From HXMU1420-13 sp965229525 (GTDB lineage Bacteria; Bacteroidota; Rhodothermia; Balneolales; Balneolaceae), in the NCBI GenBank assembly GCA_965229525.1, contig OZ245886.1, forward strand, positions 2,418,001 to 2,482,000: a stretch of DNA of 64,000 nucleotides, read 5' to 3'. How positions within the stretch are numbered: position 1 is the first letter of the stretch; each line of letters begins with the position of its first letter. Below, piece by piece: positions 52,559-62,600 of the stretch. The position numbers and the translations under genes were made by a program. Under the pieces are notes generated by a model. It made no database searches. It saw only the letters and a list, made by a program, of their open reading frames with translations, and had not been told where the DNA came from.

Positions 52559-54577
52559 TTTCAAAGTAGTTTTTAATTCTTCTAATGAACTGATCGGTTG
52601 GTCACACGCATAGTTTTGGCAAACAAAAATCTGAGTCTCTCCATTATTCGCATTTTGATATCGAGTTAACTCAGTTATTTCATTCAAATTTTCCGACATA
52701 TCCTTCCAAAGAATAATTTTATTAGGATGAAATTCTGACTGCACATAGGTTTTTAAATCAACTTCAGTTTTGTCACCAACAGCAATCACTATTTCACCAG
52801 AATTGTGGTTCAGAAATTGAAGGGCCATCATACTCATCGTTATACTTGATCCAGACCTAATTAAATCCGCTGAAAAGTATGTGCCGAGTGAATTTGCTTT
52901 TGCTTCATACGATTGATCACCTGTTATTCGACCAAGCTTAATCAAACAAAAAAGTCCTACTGAATTAGCAGAAGGTATTGCGCCGTCATATATTTGTTTT
53001 TGAAGACCTAGAGGTTGATCAGAGTGATTATTTGTTAAATAAAAACCACCATTCTCTACATCCCAAAATTTGTCAATTGCAGCATTCAACAAGTTCTTAG
53101 CATCAACCAAATATTGTTCATTGTAGGTCGCCTGATATAATTCTAATCCAGCCCACACCAGATTTAGATAGTCATCAGAAAATGCTGAAATTGCAACATC
53201 ACCATCCTTGAAACGATGAAAAAGCTCGTCATTTTTAATTAGATTTTTTTTGATGAAGGTATAAGACTTTATTGCACAATTTATGAACGTTTGGTTCTGG
53301 AATACTGCACCTGCTTTCGCAAAAGCACCGATCATCAAACCATTCCAATCGGCAAGAACTTTATCATCTAATAAAGGGCGAATTCTATTAGTTCGTTCTT
53401 CGAACAACTTGATTCTTATTTGGTCCCACTTTCCTGATTTTTCTTTTATAGAGTCAGAGAGATGAAGAATATTTTGTCCGGTTTTTTGACGGGAAGCTTC
53501 ATCTTCAAAATTACCTTCATCAAAAACGTTGAATGTTTGTGCTATGAAGTCAAAATCTTTTAACAAAATTTCTCGTAGCTCATCAGCCTCCCATACATAA
53601 AATTTCCCCTCTTCTCCTTCGCTGTCTGCATCCTCAGCCGAATAAAAACCTCCTTCAGGGTTCATTAAATCACGTTGAACATATTCTGAAATTTCTTCAA
53701 CGGTCTGCTTAAACAATGGATTTTTTGTTAATTGCCACGCTTCAGTGTATGCCATCATCAGCAATGCCTGATCATATAGCATTTTCTCGAAATGAGGGAG
53801 TAACCATTCATCATCTGTTGAGTATCTATGAAATCCAAATCCAACATGGTCCCAAATTCCACCTAATCGCATTTTATTTAGTGAATGTTCAACTGCACTT
53901 AAAAATCGTTGATCTTTGGTATAGTGGTATTGTCGAAGCAAAAACATCAAATTATGAGGAGAAGGGAATTTCGGCGCTCCGCCAAATCCTCCAGACTTTT
54001 CATCATAGTTTTGCATCAATTGCTCAGCTGCGAAATCTATTGCCTCGGTTCCAGGAAACTCACCGCGCTTAAATTCCTGTGTTTGTAGAAAGCCCTTTTT
54101 GATTTGATCGATTGCTTTTTGAATTCTATCCGGCTCATTTTCCCACATCCCAGTAATCCCCGGGATTAATTGCCGCATACCAATTCTATTAAATCTGGCT
54201 TCTTTTGGGATATATGTACCTGCAAAAAAGGGTTCTTTTTCCGCATTCATAATTACGGATAATGGCCATCCTCCCTGACCATTTATAAGTTGGCAAACCG
54301 TCATATAGGTTGCGTCGATATCAGGGCGTTCTTCCCGATCCACTTTTATGTTTATGAATGCACGGTTCATCAATTGTGCGATATCCTCATCCTCAAAACT
54401 TTCATGCTCCATTACATGGCACCAATGGCATGTAGCATAGCCTATTGAAAGGAAAATAGGTTTATTTTCTGCTTTGGCTTTTTCAAATGCTTCATTGCTC
54501 CATGGGTACCAGTCCACTGGATTATTCTGATGTTGCAGTAAATATGGGCTTTTTTCTGATGCTAATCGGTTTGGCAC
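52556..54577 (-). CDS. Thioredoxin-domain protein of the DUF255/YyaL (SSP411) family
   Basis: 673 residues. The N-terminal thioredoxin-like DUF255 domain begins with RLASEKSPYLLQHQNNPVDW, with CHWC at residues 50-53 in the redox loop (YATCHWCHVMEHESF) and GGWPLSVIM following. The rest is a six-hairpin (N-acylglucosamine 2-epimerase-like) helical barrel (GGFGGAPKFPSPHNLMFLLR, GIWDHVGFGFHRYSTD, GGFYSAEDADSEGEEGKFYV). Family function is unsettled. The protein is cytosolic with no signal. The length is complete for the family. Confidence 0.9.
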   Translation of the reverse strand: MPNRLASEKSPYLLQHQNNPVDWYPWSNEAFEKAKAENKPIFLSIGYATCHWCHVMEHESFEDEDIAQLMNRAFINIKVDREERPDIDATYMTVCQLINGQGGWPLSVIMNAEKEPFFAGTYIPKEARFNRIGMRQLIPGITGMWENEPDRIQKAIDQIKKGFLQTQEFKRGEFPGTEAIDFAAEQLMQNYDEKSGGFGGAPKFPSPHNLMFLLRQYHYTKDQRFLSAVEHSLNKMRLGGIWDHVGFGFHRYSTDDEWLLPHFEKMLYDQALLMMAYTEAWQLTKNPLFKQTVEEISEYVQRDLMNPEGGFYSAEDADSEGEEGKFYVWEADELREILLKDFDFIAQTFNVFDEGNFEDEASRQKTGQNILHLSDSIKEKSGKWDQIRIKLFEERTNRIRPLLDDKVLADWNGLMIGAFAKAGAVFQNQTFINCAIKSYTFIKKNLIKNDELFHRFKDGDVAISAFSDDYLNLVWAGLELYQATYNEQYLVDAKNLLNAAIDKFWDVENGGFYLTNNHSDQPLGLQKQIYDGAIPSANSVGLFCLIKLGRITGDQSYEAKANSLGTYFSADLIRSGSSITMSMMALQFLNHNSGEIVIAVGDKTEVDLKTYVQSEFHPNKIILWKDMSENLNEITELTRYQNANNGETQIFVCQNYACDQPISSLEELKTTLK

Positions 54578-54647
54578 ATCTATAAATTAAAATGATGATT
54601 GAAAACCAAGTTACGAAGCATTTATGATTCCAGATACTTCCGAAAAA

Positions 54648-56501
54648 TTATATTACAAGCCTTAAAGGTGGGCGCTCCAATCGAATTTGTTTTACTTTGA
54701 ATTCTTCGTCTTTGAAGCCTTTCAACTCAATTTGGTCTTCTTTCACAAAAAGTATTTCTTTTTTCTTGGAGAGATAAAGTTGAACATCCGGGTGATTGAA
54801 AACAGCTTCTGAAATAACAATTTCTTTCTCTTTGGCAATATCAACTAAACGGGCTGCAATGTTAACTGTGGTTCCGAAATAATCAGTTCTGTCGTTAAGG
54901 TTTACTGTGGTACAATCTCCATAATGGATACCTGCCTTGATCTTAAATGAATCGCCAATCCCCGTTGAACCGGTGAAGATTTGTTGAATACGTTCAACTG
55001 CCTTTAGCGCAGAAACAGGCTCTCGAAAAACTGCCATAACAGAATCACCAATAGTTTTAACTATCCCACCTCTTTCTTCGGCAATAATTTGCTGTATTAT
55101 TTTAAAATGACTCATCACTCTGCCTATGGCAAATTCATCACCCTCTGTTCTATATAATTCAGTTGAGTTCATCAAATCGGTGAAAAGCATAGTTACGCCA
55201 CTTGCATTCGCATTGGTGCCCTCTTTAAGAACCTCCCGTGGAAACAATGTGCGAAATTCGTGAGCAGAACCAACTTCACTGGCATATGTAGCTTCTTGTT
55301 TCCAATCTTTTTTCTCGATAAAGCACACTTGCTTCTTAGATGAGTTATTAACAATGGTGATGTTTGGGAACGTAGATACCTCAACTTCCTGTCCATCAAA
55401 ATCATCATCGGTCAAATATAGAGTAAAGGTGTCATTAGCATCATCACGTGCATGCAGAATTAGATGCCCTTTATGATTATGGCTTTTGAATAGGTACGTA
55501 CCTTCTGCAAGTTTTACATCAAGATATTTGCTCTCACCAATAGTAAGGAAATGCTGCGAGATTTTGTGTGCCGTAGCATTGGGACCACCAAACGAGTATC
55601 TGCGCCTTGATATTTTCCGGATTAGTGGATGAGGTGTAAACACCATGTGTGTGTTTGTGTTGAAGTCTAGTTCAAAATCCAGATCACACTCATCACAATA
55701 ATGGGAGGTTCGAATTTCTTTTAGTTTACGAACAGTGCTTTTTGGTGTCTTACAATTTGGACAGCAGACGTCCCAGTTAAAATCTAGAAAATCCAATTTT
55801 GATGCGTGTAGAAATACATTCAAAACAGAATATTTCTTCTCTCCCCAATACTCAGCCAAATGAAAAGGGTGGATACGAACGAGATCTTCATCATCTGCTT
55901 TTTTGATAAATTGAATTAAGTGATTGATGATTCGTTTGCGCTTGGTCTCCTCAACCAATGTCTTTGAAATACGCTTTATTCTCGATTCAGCACCTCTAAC
56001 AAGTGTTCTAAAACTATTAACTTCATATCGAAGTAGTTGCTGTTTTGCACATCTATCATACTCTTTTAAAATGCGGAAGTAACGATGTTTTAAAAATCTC
56101 TCTATATATACTCGAGTAAAGAAAAATAACTGTCTATTGGAAGGTGTAATCCAAATTCGGGTATTTATTAAAGTGCCTTCATTGTTGGGGATTAGATTAA
56201 CCTGGTATTTAAGACGCTTAATCACACCAACTTTATAATTTCGCGTAGTACCAAAACGATAAGGTTTTTCCCAGAAGTAAGGTTCTTGCTCCCATAGCGA
56301 ATATGAACTCAAATGAGAATTTGTTACCTCAATAAATCCTTTTGGTGCAGATCTTGTGAGTTGAGTTTTTTTTACGGATGGAGCACCTAATAACCGAAAT
56401 ATCTGATTTGTATCAGATACAAATGGCCAGAGTTCCTCCGGGGTAGCGGTCAGCTGAATCGACCAGGTAAATAGATGTTGTAGATGTCCTTCTTCTTTCA
56501 A
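54648..56501 (-). CDS. Class III adenylate/guanylate cyclase with N-terminal SRPBCC/DUF5939-type region
   Basis: 617 residues. The N-terminal ~150 residues resemble a START/SRPBCC domain (TATPEELWPFVSDTNQIFR). A helical part and a zinc ribbon (VCCPNCKTP ... YCDECDLDFEL) follow, then a beta-rich segment. The cyclase domain starts near residue 425: TMLFTDLMNSTEL (metal Asp), EERGGIVKTIGDSVMAVF (Lys with second metal Asp), TDYFGTTVNIAARL (transition-state Asn-Arg). The Lys/Thr selectivity residues favour ATP. It likely makes cAMP. No effector gene is adjacent. Confidence 0.9.
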   Translation of the reverse strand: MKEEGHLQHLFTWSIQLTATPEELWPFVSDTNQIFRLLGAPSVKKTQLTRSAPKGFIEVTNSHLSSYSLWEQEPYFWEKPYRFGTTRNYKVGVIKRLKYQVNLIPNNEGTLINTRIWITPSNRQLFFFTRVYIERFLKHRYFRILKEYDRCAKQQLLRYEVNSFRTLVRGAESRIKRISKTLVEETKRKRIINHLIQFIKKADDEDLVRIHPFHLAEYWGEKKYSVLNVFLHASKLDFLDFNWDVCCPNCKTPKSTVRKLKEIRTSHYCDECDLDFELDFNTNTHMVFTPHPLIRKISRRRYSFGGPNATAHKISQHFLTIGESKYLDVKLAEGTYLFKSHNHKGHLILHARDDANDTFTLYLTDDDFDGQEVEVSTFPNITIVNNSSKKQVCFIEKKDWKQEATYASEVGSAHEFRTLFPREVLKEGTNANASGVTMLFTDLMNSTELYRTEGDEFAIGRVMSHFKIIQQIIAEERGGIVKTIGDSVMAVFREPVSALKAVERIQQIFTGSTGIGDSFKIKAGIHYGDCTTVNLNDRTDYFGTTVNIAARLVDIAKEKEIVISEAVFNHPDVQLYLSKKKEILFVKEDQIELKGFKDEEFKVKQIRLERPPLRLVI

Positions 56502-56600
56502 AATTGGTTACGCTACTTAAATTCTCAACCCTTATCTTCAAAGCTGTTTTGAAGAGATGGTCTTCAAGTAAGTGTTACACAATTTTAATATAACTAAACA

Positions 56601-57032
56601 ATGGCAATAGAAAGAACTTTAACTATCCTGAAACCAGATTGCGTTCGAAAAGGACTTATCGGAGAAGTAACTAAGAGAATACAAGAAGCTGGTTTTTCCA
56701 TTAAGGCAATGAAGCTTACCAGACTTACAGAAGACACTGCAGGCGGATTCTATGCAGTGCACAAAGAACGCCCATTTTTTGGCGAATTAGTTGAATTCAT
56801 GAGCAGTGGTGCTTGCGTTCCTATGATTCTTGAAAAAGAAAATGCAATTGCTGATTTCAGAACATTGATTGGTGCTACTAATCCTTCTGATGCTGATGCC
56901 GGTACAATTCGCGCAGATTTTGCTGACAGTGTTGGAGAGAATATCATTCATGGTTCAGATTCTGTTGAAAACGGAAAAATTGAAGCAGCCTATTTCTTCG
57001 CAGAATCGGAAGTGGTAGCAAACAACAGCTAA
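56601..57032 (+). CDS. ndk: Nucleoside diphosphate kinase
   Basis: 143 residues, the normal size. ERTLTILKPDCVRKGLIGE holds the ATP-binding Lys11, and ENIIHGSDSVENGKIEAAYFF holds the phospho-acceptor His117. It transfers the gamma phosphate among NTPs, keeping nucleotide pools balanced. It is closed by the terminator at 57054. Confidence 0.96.
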   Translation: MAIERTLTILKPDCVRKGLIGEVTKRIQEAGFSIKAMKLTRLTEDTAGGFYAVHKERPFFGELVEFMSSGACVPMILEKENAIADFRTLIGATNPSDADAGTIRADFADSVGENIIHGSDSVENGKIEAAYFFAESEVVANNS

Positions 57033-57053
57033 TTTCTTTTAGAAATATATGTT

Positions 57054-57088
57054 AAGCCTTGCACTATGTTGGTGTAAGGCTTTTTTTT
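57054..57088 (+). terminator. Intrinsic terminator after ndk
   Basis: AAGCCTTGCAC pairs with GTGTAAGGCTT around a short loop, with a run of eight Ts from 57081. It ends six bases before the next start codon (57094). Confidence 0.88.
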
Positions 57089-57093
57089 GATCT

Positions 57094-58302
57094 ATGAAAA
57101 ATCAGGTTCTTTTAGTACTACTCTTTTTACCAATCCTATTAAATTGTAATTCAATAGCTCAGGAAACTTCAGCTGTGAAAACAGGGGCACAGGTTCTTAT
57201 TGAAAACCATATAGAGGAATTGAAAGATCGAAAGGTTGGATTAGTTATGAATCCAACAGCAAGAATAGGTACTGTGCATGTTTTAGATACTTTGCTTAGT
57301 CTAGATGTAAATATTACAGCACTTTTTTCACCCGAACATGGTTTTCGTGGAGAGTTTTCTGATGGTGAAATAATTGAGGATGGCGTAGATCAGCAATCCG
57401 GTTTGCCGGTTTATTCATTGTATGGATCAACGAAGAAACCTACTCCTGAAATGCTTGCAAATGTAGATTTACTTCTATTTGATATGCAAGATGTAGGAGC
57501 ACGGTTTTACACTTTCAATTCAACAATGCGATATGTTATTGAAGCGGCCAGTGAGCAAAGCATTGAAGTTTGGGTTTTAGATCGACCAAATCCTGCCGGA
57601 GGTGAATATGTTTCAGGTTGGGTTTTGGACCCGAAATATGAATCTATGGTTGGGTCGCACTATATACCTGTGGCACACGGCTTAACACTTGGTGAACTAG
57701 CCTTAATGGGGATAGGGGAAGAATGGTATGAAATAAATAAAGTCCCAAAAGTTCGAATAATACCAATGGAAGGATGGTTGCGAGATATGAGATGGCCCGA
57801 AACAGGGTTAACATGGTTTCCACCATCACCCAATTTACCAACCTTTGAACACGCTTTCGTGTATTTAGGTACTTGTTTTATCGAAGGTACAACAGTCTCT
57901 GAAGGACGTGGTACAAATGACCCTTTTTTGACAATAGGGGCGCCAGATTATAAACCTGATTTAATTCAATTATCAAAACTTGAAGAGCAGTATAATGTTT
58001 TTATCGATACGTTAACTTTTACTCCACGTTCAATCCCTGGAAAATCACTTCATCCAAAATATGAGAACACAGAAGTGATGGGTATCAGCATATCAATTGG
58101 GAATGGATTCACGAATCCCGTGGAATTTGGTGTTGACATAACGAATCATTTCTTAAATAAAGCCACTTCAGCCGAATATCGCGAGTTTATAAATTTATTG
58201 ACGGGTTATGAGGCAACATTGAGTGACTCGTTAATGCGAAATTGGTATGCAGATACAGAGAGTTTTAAGCTTAAACGGAAAAAGTATCTTCTATATCAGT
58301 AA
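57094..58302 (+). CDS. DUF1343 protein, exo-beta-N-acetylmuramidase NamZ-like
   Basis: 402 residues with a signal peptide (KNQVLLVLLFLPILLNCNS). The Cys at 18 might be lipidated, but the lipobox is weak. Family blocks: KVGLVMNPTARIG, FSPEHGFRG, LPVYSLYGSTKKPTPEML, LLFDMQDVGARFYTF, WVLDRPNPAGGEYVSG and ISIGNGFTNPVEFGVDI. NamZ-type enzymes remove terminal N-acetylmuramic acid from peptidoglycan fragments. The start lies just after the ndk terminator with no clear SD. It converges with rlmB (7-base overlap). Confidence 0.87.
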   Translation: MKNQVLLVLLFLPILLNCNSIAQETSAVKTGAQVLIENHIEELKDRKVGLVMNPTARIGTVHVLDTLLSLDVNITALFSPEHGFRGEFSDGEIIEDGVDQQSGLPVYSLYGSTKKPTPEMLANVDLLLFDMQDVGARFYTFNSTMRYVIEAASEQSIEVWVLDRPNPAGGEYVSGWVLDPKYESMVGSHYIPVAHGLTLGELALMGIGEEWYEINKVPKVRIIPMEGWLRDMRWPETGLTWFPPSPNLPTFEHAFVYLGTCFIEGTTVSEGRGTNDPFLTIGAPDYKPDLIQLSKLEEQYNVFIDTLTFTPRSIPGKSLHPKYENTEVMGISISIGNGFTNPVEFGVDITNHFLNKATSAEYREFINLLTGYEATLSDSLMRNWYADTESFKLKRKKYLLYQ

Positions 58303-59039
58303 CTTTTTCTCTTCCATTCATAACAAACTAATGCAGCTGTTACCGAAGCATTCAAAGATTCAACCTGATTTTCCATTGGAAGCATTAAAGTTTCATCCGT
58401 CATTTTCATCAATTTTGATGAAACACCTCGCCCTTCATTGCCAATAATAAAAGCAACAGGTTCTGCTATGTTAGCTTCCCAAATAGTCGTTACGGAATTA
58501 CCATCCAGTGCGAATATTTTGAAACCTGCTAGTTTTAAATCTTTAAATCCCTGCACAGAATTTTGAACTCGTATCACAGGAATTCGTCCTGCTGTACCAG
58601 CAGAAGTCTTAAAAACGGTTGCATTTAACGGTGCCTGATATTGTGAAGGTACGATAACAGCAGCTATACCAGCTGCAGCTGCGGTTCTTAAAATAGCACC
58701 AAAATTATGTGGATCTTCAATTCCATCAAGCAATAAAACAGCTGGGTTCTTATAAAGATCAATTGTTTCAATCCAGCTAAAAAAGTCGGTGTATTCCAGG
58801 GTAGTTAGTTGTGCTACATAGCCTTGGTGATTAACATTGCCAACCAATTTTTCAATTTTCTTTTCGGGAACTGTAACAATTGGTATCAAGTTTGCTTTAG
58901 TAAGGGTAGTTAGATCTGAGTAAGAATTTGGAGGAATTGAATTTTTTATAAAGATCTTGCTAACAGTTTTTGCCTGGTTTGTCGCAGCTTCGATTACCGG
59001 ATTGCGACCAAACACGTAAAAATTATCCGAATTTGACAT
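58296..59039 (-). CDS. rlmB: TrmH-family 23S rRNA methyltransferase (RlmB-type)
   Basis: 247 residues. An N-terminal substrate-binding domain (NFYVFGRNPVIEAA) precedes a SPOUT knot: LLLDGIEDPHNFGAILRTAA (motif 1), VAFIIGNEGRGVS (motif 2) and LMLPMENQVESLNASVTAAL (motif 3). This matches RlmB, which 2'-O-methylates G2251 in 23S rRNA; TrmH-type tRNA methylation cannot be excluded but the length and N-domain favour RlmB. It overlaps NamZ at the end and diverges from the small membrane gene. Confidence 0.88.
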   Translation of the reverse strand: MSNSDNFYVFGRNPVIEAATNQAKTVSKIFIKNSIPPNSYSDLTTLTKANLIPIVTVPEKKIEKLVGNVNHQGYVAQLTTLEYTDFFSWIETIDLYKNPAVLLLDGIEDPHNFGAILRTAAAAGIAAVIVPSQYQAPLNATVFKTSAGTAGRIPVIRVQNSVQGFKDLKLAGFKIFALDGNSVTTIWEANIAEPVAFIIGNEGRGVSSKLMKMTDETLMLPMENQVESLNASVTAALVCYEWKRKSY

Positions 59040-59114
59040 ATTTTATTTTAGATAAAATCGACTTTTATGTATAATGAAATTGTTAATAGTCGTAGTTAGT
59101 AAAAGTAAAAGGAC

Positions 59115-59465
59115 ATGCACGAGGAACCAAAAGAAAATTATTCCTTAGTTCAAGAGAACTCGAGTAAAATCGATTTACCTACGCGTCGCCTTAGCAGTTT
59201 TTCTGTCTTTTTTGATAAGGTTCATTCCATTAATGGATTACATTTATTATCAGCAGTATTTCAGATTATTTTAGGTTCACTTGTGGTAGCGCTTTCAGTG
59301 CTCGAGGTTATTCAGCCCGTCTGGATTGCTTCAATTATGATGGTTGTTGGAAGTGTTGCAACTATAACCGGAATGTATTTTTTATATTTCGTTTTTAGTC
59401 GCTCGAACACTTTCGATTCACTTCTTAATTTGGCAATCAAACGAGTTATAAATAATCAGAACTAG
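59115..59465 (+). CDS. Small two-helix membrane protein, unknown
   Basis: 116 residues. A charged N-terminal tail (EEPKENYSLVQENSSKID) is followed by two hydrophobic helices (LSAVFQIILGSLVVALSVLEV, IASIMMVVGSVATITGMYFLY) and a short basic tail. No family is recognised. It stands alone between the rlmB and GDPD genes. A small integral membrane protein is the best description. Confidence 0.6.
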   Translation: MHEEPKENYSLVQENSSKIDLPTRRLSSFSVFFDKVHSINGLHLLSAVFQIILGSLVVALSVLEVIQPVWIASIMMVVGSVATITGMYFLYFVFSRSNTFDSLLNLAIKRVINNQN

Positions 59466-59554
59466 AGAATTTAAAAATTATTAGTAGCCACATTTTCGAT
59501 GTAATAGTTAAGATTTTAGCTATTATCAGGTTAATTATGTACTAAGCATCAAGA

Positions 59555-60397
59555 ATGAGACTTTCCATTATAATTGTAATTTGTGTTTTACACATCTTGC
59601 CCGCAAAAAGTATGGCGCAACCTAACCTCCCATCACTACCATTGTCGAATGGTGATGATTTCATAGTCATTGCTCATCGTGGAGCAAGTGCATATGCACC
59701 GGAGAATACTCATGCTGCCTTCAAGCTCGCAATTGAACTGGAGTCTGAGATGATAGAACTGGATTTGTTACTTAGTAAAGACGGTGTGCCTATTGTTATC
59801 CATGAGGAGGAACTGGAAAGAACCACTGGCGTAAACGGGCTTGCTGGTGATTATACCTTAGATCAGTTAAAAGAGCTTGAAACCGGCGCCTGGTTTAGTG
59901 ATGATTACATTGGAGAACCATTTCCAACCCTTGAAGAAGTGTTGGCATATACAAAAGGGGTAATTGCAGTTAACATCGAAATTAAGCATGAATCGGTCAC
60001 TGACGAAATTGAAGGCGGTATTGTTGATAAGACACTTCAACTTGTTAGAAAATACGAAGTGGAAAATGAAGTAATTTTTTCTAGTTTTGATTACAGAGTA
60101 ATGGAACACCTCAATATTCTGGCGCCAGAAATTCCAAAAGCACTTTTGTATGAGGAACAACAATCGGGCGATCTATCACCTCTGCAACTTGTTGAAAAGT
60201 ATAAGGTTGATGCTTTTAATTGCAGCCATAGACAACTAACAGACGAATGGATTTTGGAATTGAATGAAAACAAGATTCCTTTCTTTATATATACCGTTAA
60301 TGATGAAGAATTAATGAGTGAAATTATTAGTGCAGGAGCAAAAGGTATTTTTTCTGATAAACCTGATGTATTGAAACAAGTTGTGGAAAACTTGTGA
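59555..60397 (+). CDS. Secreted glycerophosphodiester phosphodiesterase
   Basis: 280 residues with a signal peptide (RLSIIIVICVLHILPAKSMA). GDPD active-site residues: IAHRGASAYAPENTHAAF with His41 and Arg42, IELDLLLSKDGVP with Glu68 and Asp70, and VIHEEELERTTG with His83. It hydrolyses deacylated phospholipids such as glycerophosphocholine to sn-glycerol-3-phosphate, probably in the periplasm. Confidence 0.9.
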   Translation: MRLSIIIVICVLHILPAKSMAQPNLPSLPLSNGDDFIVIAHRGASAYAPENTHAAFKLAIELESEMIELDLLLSKDGVPIVIHEEELERTTGVNGLAGDYTLDQLKELETGAWFSDDYIGEPFPTLEEVLAYTKGVIAVNIEIKHESVTDEIEGGIVDKTLQLVRKYEVENEVIFSSFDYRVMEHLNILAPEIPKALLYEEQQSGDLSPLQLVEKYKVDAFNCSHRQLTDEWILELNENKIPFFIYTVNDEELMSEIISAGAKGIFSDKPDVLKQVVENL

Positions 60398-60486
60398 GTA
60401 AGTAATTCACTAATCTTGTGCCTTCAAATTGAAGAAGGGGATGGAGTACCCTATATTTAGCATCCATCAACTTCACTCTTCAATGA

Positions 60487-62139
60487 ATGTCCACTAAATA
60501 TATTTTTGTTACCGGTGGGGTAACATCGTCGTTAGGAAAAGGAATCATTTGTGCATCGTTAGGTCGTCTATTAGTTGCACGTGGCCTGCGAGTCACCATC
60601 CAAAAATTAGATCCATATATAAATGTGGATCCGGGCACAATGAATCCCTACGAACATGGCGAAGTTTATGTGACGGATGATGGTGCAGAAACAGATCTTG
60701 ATCTTGGACATTACGAAAGATTCTTAGATATAAGTACATCTCAGTCAAACAATGTTACCACCGGAAGAGTATATTTTGATGTAATTAATAAAGAGCGTCA
60801 GGGTGCATATCTAGGAAAAACGGTTCAGGTAATTCCACATATCACTGATGAAATTCAATCTCATGTGCTAAAACTTGGTAAGTCTGGCGATTATGATGTG
60901 GTGATTGTTGAAATAGGTGGAACGGTAGGTGATATTGAAAGTTTACCATACATAGAGGCCGTTCGTCAGTTACGTTATAATGTTGGTAGAGTAAATACAT
61001 TATCAATTCATTTAACACTTGTCCCATATCTCGCAGCTGCTGGAGAGTTAAAGACAAAACCAACCCAGCATTCAGTAAAAACTTTACTTGAAAGTGGGCT
61101 TCAACCTGATATCCTTGTATGTAGATCTGAGCATCCGCTAGATTCTTCAATACGAAGCAAAGTTGCTCGTTTTTGTAACGTCGAAATCGAAGATGTTATA
61201 AGTTCCCTGGATGCCCGAACTATTTATGAAGTTCCTTTATTGATGAAGAAAGAAGGGTTGGATGTTCGAGTTATTGAAAAACTTGGAATCGAAACCGGCG
61301 ACCTCAATCTGGATAATTGGATTGGTTTCGTGGAAGCAGTTTGTAACCCATCCCAATCAATTGAAATTGCTTTGGTAGGCAAATATGTAGAACATCACGA
61401 TTCGTACAAGTCAATTGTTGAGGCATTTATACATGCCGGTGCTGTAAATGACTGTAAAGTAAAAGTTCGTTGGATTCAATCAGATCATATTACTTATGAA
61501 AATATTGCCGAAGAATTAAGAGATGTTTCTGGGGTTCTGGTGGCACCTGGTTTTGGGGGCAGAGGTATCGAGGGTAAGCTCTCGGCTGTTAATTATGCAA
61601 GAACAAACAATATTCCATTCTTTGGAATTTGTTTAGGTATGCAATGTGCTGTTATTGAGTACGCACGTAATGTCTGTGGTTGGGACTCTGCAAATAGTGC
61701 AGAATTTGATCAGGAAACAGAATACCCCATTATTGATATCATGCCAGATCAAAAAGATATCGAAAATATGGGTGGGACTATGCGTTTAGGAAAGTATGCC
61801 TGTAAACTAACACAAGATACGAAAGCCTATGAAGCATATGGAAGTGAGCTCGTGTATGAACGTCACCGTCATCGCTATGAAGTAAATAATAATTTGCGAT
61901 ACAAACTTGTTGAAAATGGCATGCAGCTTGTAGGTATGAATCCTGAACGCGATCTGGTTGAAATTATTGAATTGGAAGAACATCCATGGTTCGTTGGGGT
62001 CCAATTCCATCCAGAACTTAGTAGCACAGTGAATAACCCACAACCTCTTTTTGTTGATTTTGTGAAAGCAAGCCTGAAATATGCAAAGTCTAACAAATTG
62101 AGCAAGCAATTAAAGAAAGGTACACCGGTAGAAGGGTGA
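60487..62139 (+). CDS. pyrG: CTP synthase
   Basis: 550 residues. The start at 60487 was chosen because ATG 60483 runs into a stop at once. The synthase half has YIFVTGGVTSSLGKGII (P-loop-like), KLDPYINVDPGTMNPYEHGE and GGTVGDIES. The glutaminase half has GFGGRGIEGKL, GICLGMQCAV with nucleophile Cys382, and QFHPEL with the catalytic His. It converts UTP to CTP using glutamine and ATP. The NUDIX gene begins in a 4-base GTGA overlap, so both are translated together. Confidence 0.97.
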   Translation: MSTKYIFVTGGVTSSLGKGIICASLGRLLVARGLRVTIQKLDPYINVDPGTMNPYEHGEVYVTDDGAETDLDLGHYERFLDISTSQSNNVTTGRVYFDVINKERQGAYLGKTVQVIPHITDEIQSHVLKLGKSGDYDVVIVEIGGTVGDIESLPYIEAVRQLRYNVGRVNTLSIHLTLVPYLAAAGELKTKPTQHSVKTLLESGLQPDILVCRSEHPLDSSIRSKVARFCNVEIEDVISSLDARTIYEVPLLMKKEGLDVRVIEKLGIETGDLNLDNWIGFVEAVCNPSQSIEIALVGKYVEHHDSYKSIVEAFIHAGAVNDCKVKVRWIQSDHITYENIAEELRDVSGVLVAPGFGGRGIEGKLSAVNYARTNNIPFFGICLGMQCAVIEYARNVCGWDSANSAEFDQETEYPIIDIMPDQKDIENMGGTMRLGKYACKLTQDTKAYEAYGSELVYERHRHRYEVNNNLRYKLVENGMQLVGMNPERDLVEIIELEEHPWFVGVQFHPELSSTVNNPQPLFVDFVKASLKYAKSNKLSKQLKKGTPVEG

Positions 62140-62600
62140 CCCAAGCTAATCTATATTCAGGGTATATCCGGGTTCGAGTAGGAGGTTTGTACCTAGAACA
62201 TAATAAATTGCTACTCGTTAAAATATCTTCACCAATTTCTGGGGAGGAAATTTGGATTCCACCCGGTGGTGGTGTCGAATTTAAAGAATCACTTGAAGAT
62301 GCTTTAGTTAGAGAGTTCGATGAAGAAACATCTTTAAAAATTCAAGTACACGATTTACGATTTACTACGGAAATAATTCAAGATGATTTTCATGTTATTG
62401 AGTTCTTTTTTCATGTATCAAAGGTTAATGGAGAAGTCACTCTTGGATTCGATCCTGAACATTCACTAGATCAGCAATTAATTAGTGAAATTGGATTTTT
62501 CAGTAGGCAGGAAATGAAGAATATGAATGTAGTTCCGAAATTTTTAAAGAAAGAATTCTGGGAGCCCAATAAGAACGAATTATTCTTTCGCAATCGGTAA
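62136..62600 (+). CDS. NUDIX hydrolase
   Basis: 154 residues with GTG start 62136 inside the pyrG stop (coupled). The Nudix box reads GGGVEFKESLEDALVREFDE then ETSL, matching GX5EX7REUXEEXGU except Gly to Ser near the end. The fold start is IRVRVGGLYLEHNKLLLVKI. It probably hydrolyses a nucleoside diphosphate derivative, and the pyrG link suggests a nucleotide-pool role. It overlaps the convergent histidine kinase gene by 21 bases. Confidence 0.88.
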   Translation: MTQANLYSGYIRVRVGGLYLEHNKLLLVKISSPISGEEIWIPPGGGVEFKESLEDALVREFDEETSLKIQVHDLRFTTEIIQDDFHVIEFFFHVSKVNGEVTLGFDPEHSLDQQLISEIGFFSRQEMKNMNVVPKFLKKEFWEPNKNELFFRNR

